Shown here piece by piece: positions 43,989-55,911 of a DNA stretch of 64,000 nucleotides. Made by a program: the position numbers and the translations under genes. Below the pieces are notes generated by a model. The model worked only from the letters and a program-made list of their open reading frames with translations, did not search any database and had not been told where the DNA came from. Each line of letters begins with the position of its first letter. The stretch's first letter is position 1. This stretch comes from Gordionus sp. m RMFG-2023 (lineage: Eukaryota; Nematomorpha; Gordioida; Chordodea; Parachordodidae), in contig NC_088778.1 of the NCBI RefSeq assembly GCF_954871325.1, positions 13,853,666-13,917,665 on the forward strand. Direction: 5' to 3'.

Positions 43989-45805
43989 CATTGGCGTACG
44001 CAGCGGGGAGGGGGGGGGGCAAATCCCCCCCAAGCCAAATAATGCAGATGCTGGATTATATTTTTCAAAAATATTATTGTTAATATTAATTTATATTTGT
44101 TAATATTTATTCCTATCTCATATATATATATTTAATTACATTTATTTATCACATTCATTTACTAAGTTATTTTGTCAATTAATTTCGAATTTCAAGTATT
44201 CCTTGGCGTAATTTACCTATTATTTTCAAATTTTAGTGGCGTAATATTTATCTAAATTTCTAGTCAAATAATAATTATCTCTGAAACTCCTTGTCCAACA
44301 GGGAGAAAGAAATTGCAAGCTTGTCCAACGAGATCGAGTCTCCACCATCAAGCAGTAACAGCTATTATGGAGTTAGAAGAGCCGATTATTAATGCTATTA
44401 CTGAAATATCACAATGGCTTGAAAGAAATATTTCCTCAGAAGCAAGAAAATTATTGGATTCAATACTTATTCCAAATTTTTTTTCTCATTAGAATGTATT
44501 ATTTAATTATACAACTATTTTATGTAATATACTTTTCAAAAACATAACATTGACTTTATTAAGAAGATGAGAATAGCGGAGAGCATTTTATTAGAACTTA
44601 AGAAAATTAGAGCTAATGTTGATGAAGAATTTCATATTTTATATGTTATTGTTGAGTCAAAAGCAGAGCTATACGTGTTTAATATTTGTCCCTTGCAGCA
44701 AGCAAGCTAATCGTCAAAACATTAATATAGGATCAGTAGAAGAGTATTATAAAACAAATGTCCCCTCTCCCAACTTTTTTCATATGGTGATATTTATCAT
44801 GAAGATGTTAAAATATCATATGATGCCTTATTAGCTGAATAACTATGATTAAAAGATTAACTATGGTTGATACAGTCCCAAAAAATGCCATGGATGCTTT
44901 GCATTATTTCAAACACATTTGATTATACTCCCAGTGTATTAAAATGGTTATATATATTAGCAGCTCTTTAGTAAACTAATGAGAGAACATTCTCCTTTTT
45001 AAGAAGAATAACAGAGCCTTGCAGAGGTACCATTTGCAGGACACGGCCCAGATTTTATTTTAAAATTTTTTCCGGCCCGTGTTTTTTTTTTAAAAATTTT
45101 CAGGCTTGTCCCGAATTTTTTTTAAATAAATTATATTTATTTTTGATTTTTATAGCTAATAATGGCGATTTCAAATATTTGGTTTTAAAATATACAGCTC
45201 GGCCCGGATATTTTTTCTAAAAAAATTTTCAGGCCCAGCCCGGGTGTTTTTTTTAAAAAAATTACGGGCCCGGCCCGGGTATATTTAAAAAAATTAAAAT
45301 ACGGTCCGGCTCAGGGGCCGGGTCTGCGAGTCTGTGAAAAACATACCTATGAAATACAACATACAACTGAAAGTAGATTGAATGATATGGATCTTTTGAA
45401 TATTCAAAGGCATTTAACGCCAATTAAGGATAGATAATTGAAAAATTAGCTCAAAAATACAATATACAATTATTCCTAAGAAACTTTTTGTGTATTAATT
45501 TATATTTCCAACATTTAAATTTTTTATACTTTATATATTTTAAAAATTCAAATTTCAATTTTGGGTCATTTAAGTGATTCATATCGTGGGTTATATTCAC
45601 TTTATATTATATAATTCACATTTATTTTATAGTTTTTCAATACCGGTTTATATATATAATTTTTTTAATACACATTAGTTTAAAATTGTATATTAGAAAA
45701 GTTATTAGTCCTAATAAATTTATGCTTAGTATTTTTAATTAACAATAATATTTCTTAAAAAATTTTATTATCCCCCTCCAGACCAAATTCCTGCGTACGC
45801 GCCTG
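43989..45805 (+). mobile_element. hAT element (ZMYM1-like type), copy B
   Basis: Starts CATTGGCGTACGCAG and ends CTGCGTACGCGCCTG, with the exact, palindromic 8-bp duplication ATTTAAAT at 43981-43988 and 45806-45813. It is closely similar to 732-2628 along its length, with the same transposase fragment (about 44295-44840, including PTRSSLHHQAVTAIMELEEP and NRQNINIGSVEEYYKTN) and the same nested GC-rich element (45012-45336). It is inserted in the centre of the inverted repeat at 43693-46222. Confidence 0.9.
45012..45336. mobile_element. Small non-autonomous hAT-like element nested in copy B
   Basis: Begins CAGAGCCTTGCAGAGG and ends GGTCTGCGAGTCTGTG, with GGCCCGG/CCCGGGC blocks. It is the orthologous insertion to 1834-2116 in copy A. 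Confidence 0.6.
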
Positions 45806-46222
45806 ATTTAAATCAAATATGAGGCCTGATTGTGTCACAAACTCTGTGGTGGTATCCATTGGCTATTTAGAGGCAAGGATCAAAATCCATGGTCTTAATT
45901 TATTAGGTATACATAGCAATTAAGATTGATTGTTAAGGGAGAAGTTAAAAGAGTATTTATGAAGGTCTTAAAAGCATTTAAATAATTTTTTATGATAAGT
46001 GTAGGTTTTATATGAAACTCATGTGTATATTTAATAGTTCCTTTCTAAAATAATCATTTTTATTATTATTCCAAAACTGGAGATAGAATAGATACCAAAT
46101 TTTATTTTTATAATTTTAAGAAATATTATTCTATTCTCCAAGTAACTTTTCTTTAAATCCAAAAAATTTATTGAATAATAATTAACTAAAATTTTATTTT
46201 AAGCTGCGTCAAAAATGTTTTA

Positions 46223-48206
46223 AAAAAATCCTTAAAATTTTCACAAATTAATAACAACATTTTGCATCAATATTTTCTTTTAACCATATATATATAGTTT
46301 GACATATAGTAGATCCTTTTCCGGCACTTTTAATGTTACGATCTGAGTTATTGTATATTTATTGTATGGTTTAAGAGAAAATTGATAGATTTTCCAAGAG
46401 AAATTGCAGAAATTATTAGCATAATAAAAAAATAAAGAATTAAATAATTTTGTATAAATTGTAAAAATTGTCCACTTACTAATACTTCAATTACCATTAA
46501 ATAATTCAATCTATTATAATATAGTGTTGTATATTTTCTCATAACTTCATAATTGTAGAAGTATGATATTCATAACTTATTATAACATTTTTGATGAAAT
46601 GTATAACATTTTTGTTTTACTTATATATAATTTGACTATGATTTGTAGTTAACCTCCTATTATTTGATAACTTAAAATATCTTTTTATTTTTTCTATTGT
46701 AATTTAATATTAATTTCTTAAATTTAATAAATTTAATTTTATAATTTGTAACTAAATAATAAATCATTTGGAAAGGTGATGGTTTGTTTAAAATTTAAAT
46801 TAGGATAAAAATATTTTCAGCATGGTACTTTAATATGTATTCATGAATTTCATATAATGATAGGTAAATCAGATATTTCCCCTTCATTTTATGATAATTT
46901 TAAAAAAATTTCCCAATTAATATATACATATATTAGACAGATTTAATTCTTATAAACCCCTTACTATTTTTCAGGATCCAAGGAAAAAATTAATTATTCT
47001 GAGTTTTCCTGGGCGTGGTAAATATTTTTCACAATTAATTTGGACTTGGACATAGCTTGCTAAACATTTTTCAAAAAATTTTTTAATTTTAAATATGGGC
47101 TAGAAATTGGCCTGACAATTTTTGAAGACATGGCCAGGCCTGGTCACAAACCAAGACCCATGCAACTTTCATATTCTGATTGTATTTTTAAATGCATTGT
47201 GACTTTTTATATATTTTATTTCAGTTCTCAACTACCAAAATTATTATGGTCTTTGGCAGGTTTGAGAAAATTTTCCCAAGTGCATAGATCTGGCTTGGGA
47301 ATTTTTTTAATATTAGGCATAGGTGTAATATTTAACACAATTTATATGGCCCTCAGGTAAAAGCTAATTTAAATTTATTTTTATTCAAAAAAATAGTATT
47401 CACTCTTAGTCAATGGGTTGGCCTTGGTCTGAAGTAGGGGTGAGCTGGGTTAAGCAGGGGGGGACTGGCCATAAGACCCGGTGGGCATTTTGCCCATGAG
47501 GCCGCGAAAAAATGTAGATTTTTACACGCAAAACGATATTTCTGTCAATGTCAGCATTGGTATCCCCTTCTAAAATAGAATCATGAACGACAATGTTAAC
47601 TCAACCATAAAACGCTTGTAAGTATTGTTTTAAAGGCCACGACAGAACTACTGCATATTTTTCCATTAATAAAGTTGATGAAATTGGCCGTTCTTTACAT
47701 TCAAGTTTGAACATTCCTCTAAATATTCATGAAAGTTTCTCAGAAAATCGGATAAAGTAATATTTATATTAACTCCTAGTGAAGTGAATTATGGTACAGA
47801 ATTAAATGTTTATATTTGTTAAAAAATAGGCGGAGGCATAGGGATTGTGGTATAGTATAATTTGGAGAACTAAGTGAAAATAAAATAAACATAGATATAA
47901 AACTTAAGATAAAAAAAACAAAATAAACCACCAGATGAGTTCATTTCAAGCGTAGTTCTTTATTATTTTGTCTACCAGTAACTCTAGAACGGGTAAGGCG
48001 TTTGTTTAATCGTCATTATTTTCTTTGCTTATCTTTAATAATAGATTCATCATGTTTTGTAGCAATGTGAGGGATTAGGGTTAGCCTAGACAAATAAAGA
48101 ATCAGGCAAAAATATAAATAAACTATTGTTGAAATTAAACAAACATTAAAATAATGTTAAACCGGTAGATGGGTCAATATTAGATGCATATTTCTAGTAG
48201 TTGGAG
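46223..48206. other. Intergenic; hAT end at 47455, no gene recognised
   Basis: At 47455 CAGGGGGGGACTGGCC followed by GGTGGGCATTTTGCCCATGAGG is an end of the same family as 30905-35291, but the other end was not found. Minus-strand sequence at about 47580-47770 (ERPISSTLLMEKYAVVLSWP) looks like a decayed coding piece of that element. GC-richer patches at 47000-47350 (GGCCAGGCCTGGTC) have no settled identity. Confidence 0.4.
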
Positions 48207-48637
48207 GGCTATCATCAAAAAAAAATTTTGGGGGACTTATCAACCCTATTATGATATTCTACTAGTTAAAAAATAACATGATTAATGTAATGTTATTAAG
48301 ATTAAGGTTAATTAATTGTAAGGTAATTAAAAAATAAGATTAAAAAAAGGGGGGGGTGGGGGGGGGGAAAGAAGGTATAAATTATTAAATTATAAAAATT
48401 AAATTAAAGGAATTGATAAGGTTTGGCTATCATCAAAAAAAAAATTTGGGGGGACTTATCAAGCCTATTATGATATTCTAAAAGTTAAAAAATAACATGA
48501 TGAATGTAATGTTATTAAGATTAAAGTTAATTAATTGTAAGGTAATTAAAAAATAAGATTAAGGGGGGAAAAAGAAGGTATAAATTATTATATTATAAAA
48601 ATAATAAAAATTAAATTAAAGGAATTGATAAGGTTTT
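48207..48637. repeat. Two tandem units of ~215 bp
   Basis: GGCTATCATCAAAAAAAAA through AATTAAAGGAATTGATAAGG occurs at 48207-48424 and again at 48425-48637. The units are nearly identical apart from the lengths of A-, G- and AT-runs. The first has a long G-rich run (about 48348-48367). Confidence 0.85.
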
Positions 48638-49243
48638 GAGAAATAGTGGTTAATAGATAATAGAGATAGAAAGAAAAGAATGAGATAATAAAATTTAGTG
48701 ATAAATAAATTCATTAAGGGAGGGGAAAAAAATAAAGAAAGAGTTATTTATAAGGATTGAAGATTATAAATAGGTTAGGATAAGAATATTTAAATATTTG
48801 AATATACTTGGTTATCTTCTTAATTATTGGTTATGAAAGAAAAATATGAGTATAAAATATTGTAATAAGTACTGACAAAAATTGTGAGTATGTTCAAAAT
48901 AAATATACAAGTTGAATATCTTGTAGAGATTTTATTAATGTGTAATTGATAATATGAGATGAAAATTGATAAGGTAATCTAAAAAATAAAGAAAGGATTA
49001 AGTGAAATAAAAAGTATCATTTATATTTACAATGTTGAGGGAATATTGTTTTTATCAATTCAAAGACGATTTTTCAAATCTCTCAATCCATGTTAGGTAT
49101 GTGTACACCATCAATTCTCGAAATTCCATTAATCTGTTTGTATAAAATAAATAAAATCAACAAATAAAAAAAATAAAAATAAATACGTACCGATGACATG
49201 ACGTCACGATGACGTAGTGAGGACATCGGAAAATTATAACATA
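48638..49243. other. AT-rich intergenic sequence
   Basis: No gene or repeat recognised. A short GC-richer patch at 49185-49226 contains GATGACATGACGTCACGATG, a CRE-like palindrome TGACGTCA. Confidence 0.3.
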
Positions 49244-50190
49244 GATATCCAATGTAATAATTTTTACTTTGACTTGTTCCCTTTCATTTCCTTCTAATTA
49301 ATAATCATTGAGAATTTTTTTTTTTTAGAAATAACACTATTTATTTAAAAATCAATTTTAAAATAATACATTGAACGTTAAAAGTAAAACATATATACGT
49401 AATTTAAAAATATATATTAAAAATATCATGAAAACTATTTGTAATTAAAATCTATATAAAAAACTGTATAATAAAAAAAAATAATTAGTATAGTAAATTG
49501 TATGTTGGGTGGGAGGAGGTCAAGAAAGAGAGCCGTGGATAACAATACAGTTAGAAAGTCTTCCTGTGTGTCACCAGTGATGGGGCGGATTTTTTTACCA
49601 AGGGATTTGAAGAAGGTTACGGCATGATTGCCAAAAAACAGGTTGTGTCGGATACGATTGGTATGAGATTGCAATTGGTTAGGAAGTGTATTTATTAATT
49701 TTAGAGTTTTTAGCTCGCATGAATGAGTTGTTATTAAAGGAGGGAGCAAATCGGTCGATGCAAGTATAGTCCCATGCTAATGGAATTCCATTACTTCATA
49801 TTATTCTCGGTCGAGAGGCCACAGGATAAGTTAAAAATTAGAAATAAATGGCGTAAATGAATTTAATTGTTTAAAATTTACTAACACTCCAATAGGAATC
49901 TTGAGAATAAATTTAAAAAATTTAAAAAACGGCGTAAGTGAAATAAGTTGTTTAAAATTTATTAATACTTCACTTATAGGTAAATTTGAAAATATTATAA
50001 AATCTCAATTAAATTATTAATATTTGTATTTACAATTATACAAATATCTTAATATATGATTTTAAACAATACATTGAACCCGGTTAAATCCCCGGTTTTG
50101 GTTCGAGGTTTTGAAAATTTTATAAACTGGGTTCAGGTTCGGTTCGGGTTACAATTTTGTCTCAAAAAGTCGGGGTTCTTAAAAATATAT
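49244..50190 (-). mobile_element. Second copy of the 16424-17220 hAT type, split by a LINE
   Basis: The minus strand matches the 16424-17220 element: CAAGTCAAAGTAAAAATTAT near the left, the paired CATTTACGCCATTT and TTTAAACAACTTATTTCA segments, and GAACCTGAACCC-type motifs at about 50085-50150. Its ends are too diverged for a target duplication. The LINE fragment at 49335-49822 interrupts it. Confidence 0.6.
49335..49822 (-). mobile_element. 5'-truncated LINE fragment, second copy
   Basis: The minus strand has PLAWDYTCIDRFAPSFNN and then, in another frame, FGNHAVTFFKSLGKKIRPIT, corresponding to LAWDYTCVDRFA and FGPQALKLFKTIGQRLRLIT in the LINE at 37151-37919. AGAAATAA flanks it (49327-49334 and 49840-49847) and a T-run lies at the left, consistent with a minus-strand poly(A) tail. 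At least one frame change is present. Confidence 0.6.
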
Positions 50191-50569
50191 TTTGCTAAAG
50201 GCACAATAAACTAGAAAATAATTTTTATAATTTTTGGGTAAAAAACGTTTTTAGTATAATATATCAAACAAGGAAGGTTTTCCAAAAGATAAACGTAGGT
50301 AAGAAAGTAGATATAAAAATTATTCACACAAAATTTAAAAGTTATTTGCGTTAACAATGTACCCTTTCATTCGCTTTACCCCGGTCACCCCTATTATGAT
50401 ATTGATGCATCTTTTTATCTGAACTCCATGCAGATAATATCTAAATATTTTAACTTATATTATACTATTATGAGCACAGAAGACTAAATGTTAGTCCAAA
50501 AATAAAATAATTTTAACCCAAATTAAAAATAATGTAAATTAAATTATCAACTTTTTTACACCAATGAAG

Positions 50570-50690
50570 CCGACCACAAACATACTCAAAATATTTATTC
50601 TAGATTATTTTAACTAAAATTGTTTTAAAAGATTTAGTGTTGAATATTATGACAATTGTCACTTTTCTAGTTTACATTAAATATTAGTAC
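50570..50690 (+). repeat. Repeat unit with TGACAATTGTCA palindrome
   Basis: Shares CTCAAAATATTTATTCTAG and GAATATTATGACAATTGTCAC with units at 55912-56013 and 56036-56130 and, inverted, 56430-56535. The MULE relic begins just after it. Confidence 0.65.
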
Positions 50691-51384
50691 ATTTAAAATT
50701 ACGGTTTAACTAAACTGCGAATGCTAAGGTAAACTGCGAATGCTTAGGTAAATTTTTTTATATATTATCTTTTATTTGTAGTGAGATCCATTTTCCTATG
50801 ATATAAATAACTTATAAAAAATTAAATTTTTAGATATATTCAATAATAAAGAATATACATTAATAGTTAAATTATCTTTTATCTCATAATAAATCGTTTA
50901 AATCTATAATTATATTAAAGCCATTAATAATTAAATTTTAAATTAATATGTATTATTATAAAATACAATTATAAAAAAATATATTTAAAAATGTTATATA
51001 TCAGAATTTACTCCTAAAACATTAAAGATTCATTTTAATAAGCTGAGGGCTATGTATAATATTTAAAACAAAATCATGCCGGTAAAGTATATTGTTAATA
51101 TTACTATATAAAATATTATTTTGTGTCAAATGATATTCAATAATACCAAGTTACTACTTAAATAAAATAATTTAAATATTATTTATCTTGATTTATCTAA
51201 ATATTATAGTAAATGATTAATTTAAATTTATATAATTAGAATCATATTTATATAAATATTCATATGATGCCATTCATTCATTTATTTTTTTTACCTCAAT
51301 AACAATAGATTTTTTTCTAGTCGTCATATATCTTAATATATTCAATCAGAAATGGATAATCACGTAAGAAAATATTTATATTAC

Positions 51385-51920
51385 ATGGGTAGGTCCTTAA
51401 GAATCTAGATACAGATGTGAAAAAATTAATCTTAGATACAGATACTAGTATTTTTTCAAAATATCAAAATAAAATTAGAATAGTTTATAAAATATAGTTT
51501 TTACTATTTATTTGTGAAGAACATAACATATTCATTTAGTAAGAATGAATATTTACAATAATTAATAAAATATTTAATGATGAGTTAATATATCAGGCAT
51601 TTTAATATCAGTAATAGCCCATTCTTATAGATAGGGAAGGGAGACTAGTATTTTTAATATGAGTTGAAATATTAATTTGTAAAAGAGTATTTAAAATAGA
51701 TTTATTATTTTATAAGATAATCAAAATTTTCAAATAATTTAGTATTAGACCTTTGCAATTTTGGCATACATAGCATTTTACCAAGACTAAATAACCTTTC
51801 AATTGAAGCTGATGAAGATATTACAGTATTATATTTATAAAAAAATTTCCTTAATGGAAAGATAATAATTAAGCATTTATAATGTATTTCAACTTTCTCA
51901 TAATATAATTTATAACCTCC
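51385..51920 (-). mobile_element. Old hAT relic
   Basis: The minus strand at about 51740-51900 encodes YNTVISSSASIERLFSLGKM, the hAT dimerisation domain. Sequence at 51395-51460 has repeated GATACAGAT motifs like the ends of the hAT at 52531-53949, so it is probably an older relative. Boundaries were not found. Confidence 0.55.
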
Positions 51921-52530
51921 GGTTCAATGTTATTTGTATTATTGAACTCAGCAACACTTAAAGACGCTTTTCATGGTCATTTAAACAATCAAATTATATT
52001 ACTATAATGATTAACTTCACAAAACAAAATTTATAGAAAATGAAATACATGGACGCTTAACCCACCAACAATTCTCATTAGATATTAGCCTACGTTAAAA
52101 CCCCAAGTTATTATATCTCAGAATAGCAAATCAAAGTCTTTAGAAATCAACTGAAAATTCGAACAAATACACCTAACCCTCCCCCCTCTACATTCTTTAC
52201 TAAAAATCAATATATCATTTTAAAAATAAAATATAACGTCATTTAAAATATCCTGAAAACCTTATCTAAATTATATTTTTCCGCTAAAAATGGTAAATCT
52301 TTATACATTTTTATGCTAGGTGTAAATAATCTACAAACATTATATGTTCGATAAAAATGGCAATTAAAACAAATTGGCTATTTAGAAAAAATATCAATAG
52401 AGTATGCAAAAATTATTTTAAAAAATTAATTTATCTTATTTTAACCATTAAAATGTGATCATATGTAATCTATAAAAACCTATATTTGTTCTTGCAATTT
52501 TTCGAATGATAGATAATATATGGAATTTAG

Positions 52531-53949
52531 CAGTAGGCAGTATCGCGGATATTTGTATCTAAGATACAAGATACTTTTGTATCTTGTATCTTGTATCTTT
52601 ATTAAATTTTGGAAAGTATCTTGTATCTAAGATACATATTATTTAAAAGTATTTGTATCTTAACCAACTTTGTATTCAAAAAGATACAGATACTTTAAAA
52701 AAAATTTATATTAGTTAATTTAAATAGTATTAAAATTTAAAAAGATATTGATTTAAAATTTAAATGAAAAATTTAATCAGAAGTTAGATATTTTAAGGTA
52801 ATGTATGATATACGACGTTGGTCGCCATATAGCAATTTGCTAATAATTAGAACTACCATATTTTATTTGAATCGTTTTATATCCGTCTATTAAAGAAAAT
52901 AGAATAATATGTTTATCTTCGTCTTTAGATGATTCTCCAACTAAAATATATAACTATAAATTTAAATTAAGTATTTTAAATGGGAAATTTTTTCAAGTAC
53001 TTCAACATGATCATAATAAAATTACTACAGAATCTAAAGAATGCCACAAATTTATAAGTGGTTCTGCGGACTCGTCATTGTCAAGCATCTAAAAGTATAA
53101 TATATAATTATATAATAAATCACATTTATAATCATATTCATTATCATTTCATATTCCATATATATCTGTTGCTAATTTTAGAAGTATTTTTAAATAAATT
53201 TTTATATTATTGATTGATAATGAAATTAAAATGATATATAAAAAATCTATGAAAAAAATAAGAAAACTAATATTGATAAAAAAGAGGTTGTTATTTTGAA
53301 TACTAGGCCAAAATATAATTCAAATTTTTGGGGCACCATTTTTATATGATAGATAGTACTTAGCAATATTTAATCCACCTTTCATATGTATTTATTTTTA
53401 ATTTTTACATATATGCTTAAAATATAATTTTCTTTATACAATTAATTAAAAGAAATATTTATTAAATATAACACAATATTACCCTCCTCTGCCCCCGTTG
53501 AACGATTATTTAGCTTTGCTAATATGGTTAACAAACCAAATCGTCAAACATTGAACGATAAATTATTTGAAAAATTAATAATATTAAAAAACAATGCTGA
53601 TTTATGATTATGATATATTAATATACTAATTATATAATTATTAAAATAAATATCGCATTATCTTATTTAATAAATTTGTTATTTTCTACAATTTATTTTC
53701 AAATTTTTTATAAATTTATATTATAGATAAGAAAATAAAGCTTTATACATTTTGATTTTGACTATTTAAAGTTTTTTTTTAAAAAGTATCTTGTATCTTA
53801 GATACTTTTTTTAAAAAAAGATACAAGTATCTTGTATCTTATATCTTTTTGAAAATTTTCCAAAGTATCTAATATCTTGTATCTTAAATACAAAATTTTA
53901 TAAAGTATCTGTATCCGAATACAATTTTCTGAAAATTTGCCCAACCCTG
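52531..53949 (+). mobile_element. hAT element with GTATCTTGTATC-rich ends, 1419 bp
   Basis: Starts CAGTAGGCAGTATCGCG and ends ATTTGCCCAACCCTG, with the exact 8-bp duplication GAATTTAG at 52523-52530 and 53950-53957. Both ends carry many copies of AAGATACAAGATAC. The plus strand at about 53461-53607 encodes ILPSSAPVERLFSFANMVNK and then RQTLNDKLFEKLIILKNNAD, the hAT C-terminal dimerisation domain, before a stop. The catalytic core is mostly deleted. Confidence 0.92.
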
Positions 53950-54197
53950 GAATTTAGCTTACTTTTTAAGTAATAATACAATATTAGAATATAATAAAAC
54001 AAAAAATAATTTTAAATTTTTTTATAATACGCCATCTTGCGGATTTAATATTATTGAAATTTAAAATTTAATTATTAATATTTTTAATATAATTATATTA
54101 AAAGATTTAAACGATTTATTATGAGATATAACTATAATGTATATTCCTTTATTATTGAATATATCTAAAAATTTAATTTTTTATAAATCACTGAAAC

Positions 54198-55902
54198 CAG
54201 TGCCGTATCCAGGATTTTCTTATGGTGGGGGGGGGGGGCTTCGCCCTTAAACCCCTTTTATCTGGCCTTCGGTCAGGTCCTATTTTTTAGCTATTCTATT
54301 AAATTCTTCATAATTTAATAATAATTATATTTCTATTTTTAACTATTATTTACTAATTCGTGCTTATGGATATTACAAGCCTATTTTTTATTATTTAAGT
54401 TAGGTATATTATATTTAATAAAGTTTTTTTAAATGTAAAGTTGAAATAAGGTTTAATGTCATTTTTTTTATAAAATTTGCTTTAAAAACTAGCCTCAGCT
54501 TAAATTAAATACTAATAGTAGTGTGTATAAAATATTGACTAGAAAATATTTTAAAAAACATTTTTTTTTAACTTCTTATCAAATACAATATTATATAAAA
54601 AATTTCACTAAATACTCTAATTATAATGGGATTTTTTATTTTCATGGAAATGTTGCCAATTCATCAAGAATTTCGTTTGTCGTTGGAACCAAATCTCTGT
54701 TGATATTTAACAGAGCTAACCCATTTAGCCGAGATTCGGAAGTAGTACTTCGTAAATATGTTTTCAACCTTCTCAAGTTGGAAAAAGTCCTTTCATTCGT
54801 ACATGTTGTTATAGGCAAACATGCAAGAATATAAAACAACTTCAAAATATTAAGAAATTGAGACAAGGTTTCTTTAAACAGATTGAGCGCATCAATAACA
54901 TGCTCAGGTAAAATAGCTAAATGTAGTAAATATTTATACCACAATTCGAATTCACTGATTAAATTTATTTCAGTATCAATGTCATAGGAATAACATTTTG
55001 CTAAATATTGAATTTTACCAATAGTGGCATTAGAAAACGAAGAAGGATCTTTGGGTAATAAAAATTGAAGATTGCTAAAGACTTGTTTTTTTTTATCAAA
55101 AACCGTTTTATTTGCGATATAAAAGTTTCTAAAAATGGAATGAAAATGGATATTTTATTATATTCTTCAGTTGAGCCAATATTTATTTTACATTTCAATA
55201 ATTGCCGGTGCTAGACGAGGTTTAATTAGTGTCATATCATAAAATTTAGCCTTCGATTCAACGTCTAGATAAATATTATGAAAATATTGATCTACATTCA
55301 TTCTTATTGTATTTACCTGTTCATATATATTTTCCGTCAAATCAATAACTTGAACCAAATCTAAATTTGGTTTTTGTAAATTTCTACAAAGTAAGCTATA
55401 GGAAATTAATTTATTGATGCAACTAACACCAATGATAATCTCTGATTGGTCAATTGAATTCAATAATGATATCGCTTCTGACGACACATTAATTTTTTTC
55501 ATGCTCAACCTTATTTAACTTTTGTATTTCTATTTTTTTTGTTCAATGGAAATAAAAATGAAAAATATTTAAAAAATTATAGATATTTATTAATAATTAA
55601 AAAATTATGGATATTTATTAATAATTAAAATATTATTAAAAATACTTATTAATTCTAACTCACTAATAATTTTGAATTTAATAAAATAAATTACCGTTTG
55701 ATTTCAATCTCTATTAAAAAAATTTCCATTTTATTAATATTTTTGAATAATGTTAATGTAATCACAAGGAAAGGAAATTTTAATAAAATTTATTTTTAAA
55801 AAATAAGTTTTATGTGGTAAAATTTTTATTAGCTTAAAATTATATTTATGAAAACAGTCAAATTTTTGATTCCCCCCCCCCTACCCGTTGGTTACGCGCC
55901 TG
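54198..55902 (-). mobile_element. hAT element (ZMYM1-like), 1705 bp
   Basis: Starts CAGTGCCGTATCCAGG and ends GGTTACGCGCCTG, with G- and C-runs just inside, and the exact 8-bp duplication ACTGAAAC at 54190-54197 and 55903-55910. It encodes a ZMYM1-like transposase on the minus strand. The insertion lies at the broken right edge of the MULE relic. Confidence 0.92.
54642..55508 (-). pseudogene. hAT transposase (ZMYM1-like), C-terminal two thirds
   Basis: Three minus-strand pieces: 55508-55188 (MSMKKINVSSEAISLLNSID...), 55198-55001 (CKINIGSTEEYNKISIFIPF, the S-EEYY...IPFLE landmark) and 54944-54642 (LPITTCTNERTFSNLRRLKT then YLRSTTSESRLNGLALLNIN, the dimerisation domain). These are among the clearest ZMYM1-like signatures in the window. 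Frame changes between pieces indicate an inactive copy. Confidence 0.8.
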
Positions 55903-55911
55903 ACTGAAACC

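Larger units (their letters stand above)
43693..46222. repeat. Large inverted repeat (foldback element) with a hAT in its middle
   Basis: The left arm (about 43694-43980) is mirrored by the right arm (about 45940-46221), through TAAAACATT, GACGCAGCTTAAAATAAAAT and about 250 bp beyond. With the nested hAT at 43989-45805 removed, the element would be about 0.7 kb. No clear target duplication was seen. The left end touches the end of the MULE array. It holds no gene of its own. Confidence 0.7.
50702..54185. mobile_element. Relic of a MULE related to 26051-30556
   Basis: The left end GGTTTAACTAAACTGCGAATGC with a second TAAACTGCGAATGC unit resembles the MULE end GGGTGTAACTAAACTAAG with its TAAACTGAGAATT units. 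The left arm (about 50818-50935) is inverted at 54050-54185, and CGCCATCTTGCGGA there recalls CGTCATCTAGCGGA in the MULE at 26051-30556. The right terminus is missing next to the hAT at 54198. No transposase of its own was seen. hAT pieces fill it. Confidence 0.5.
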
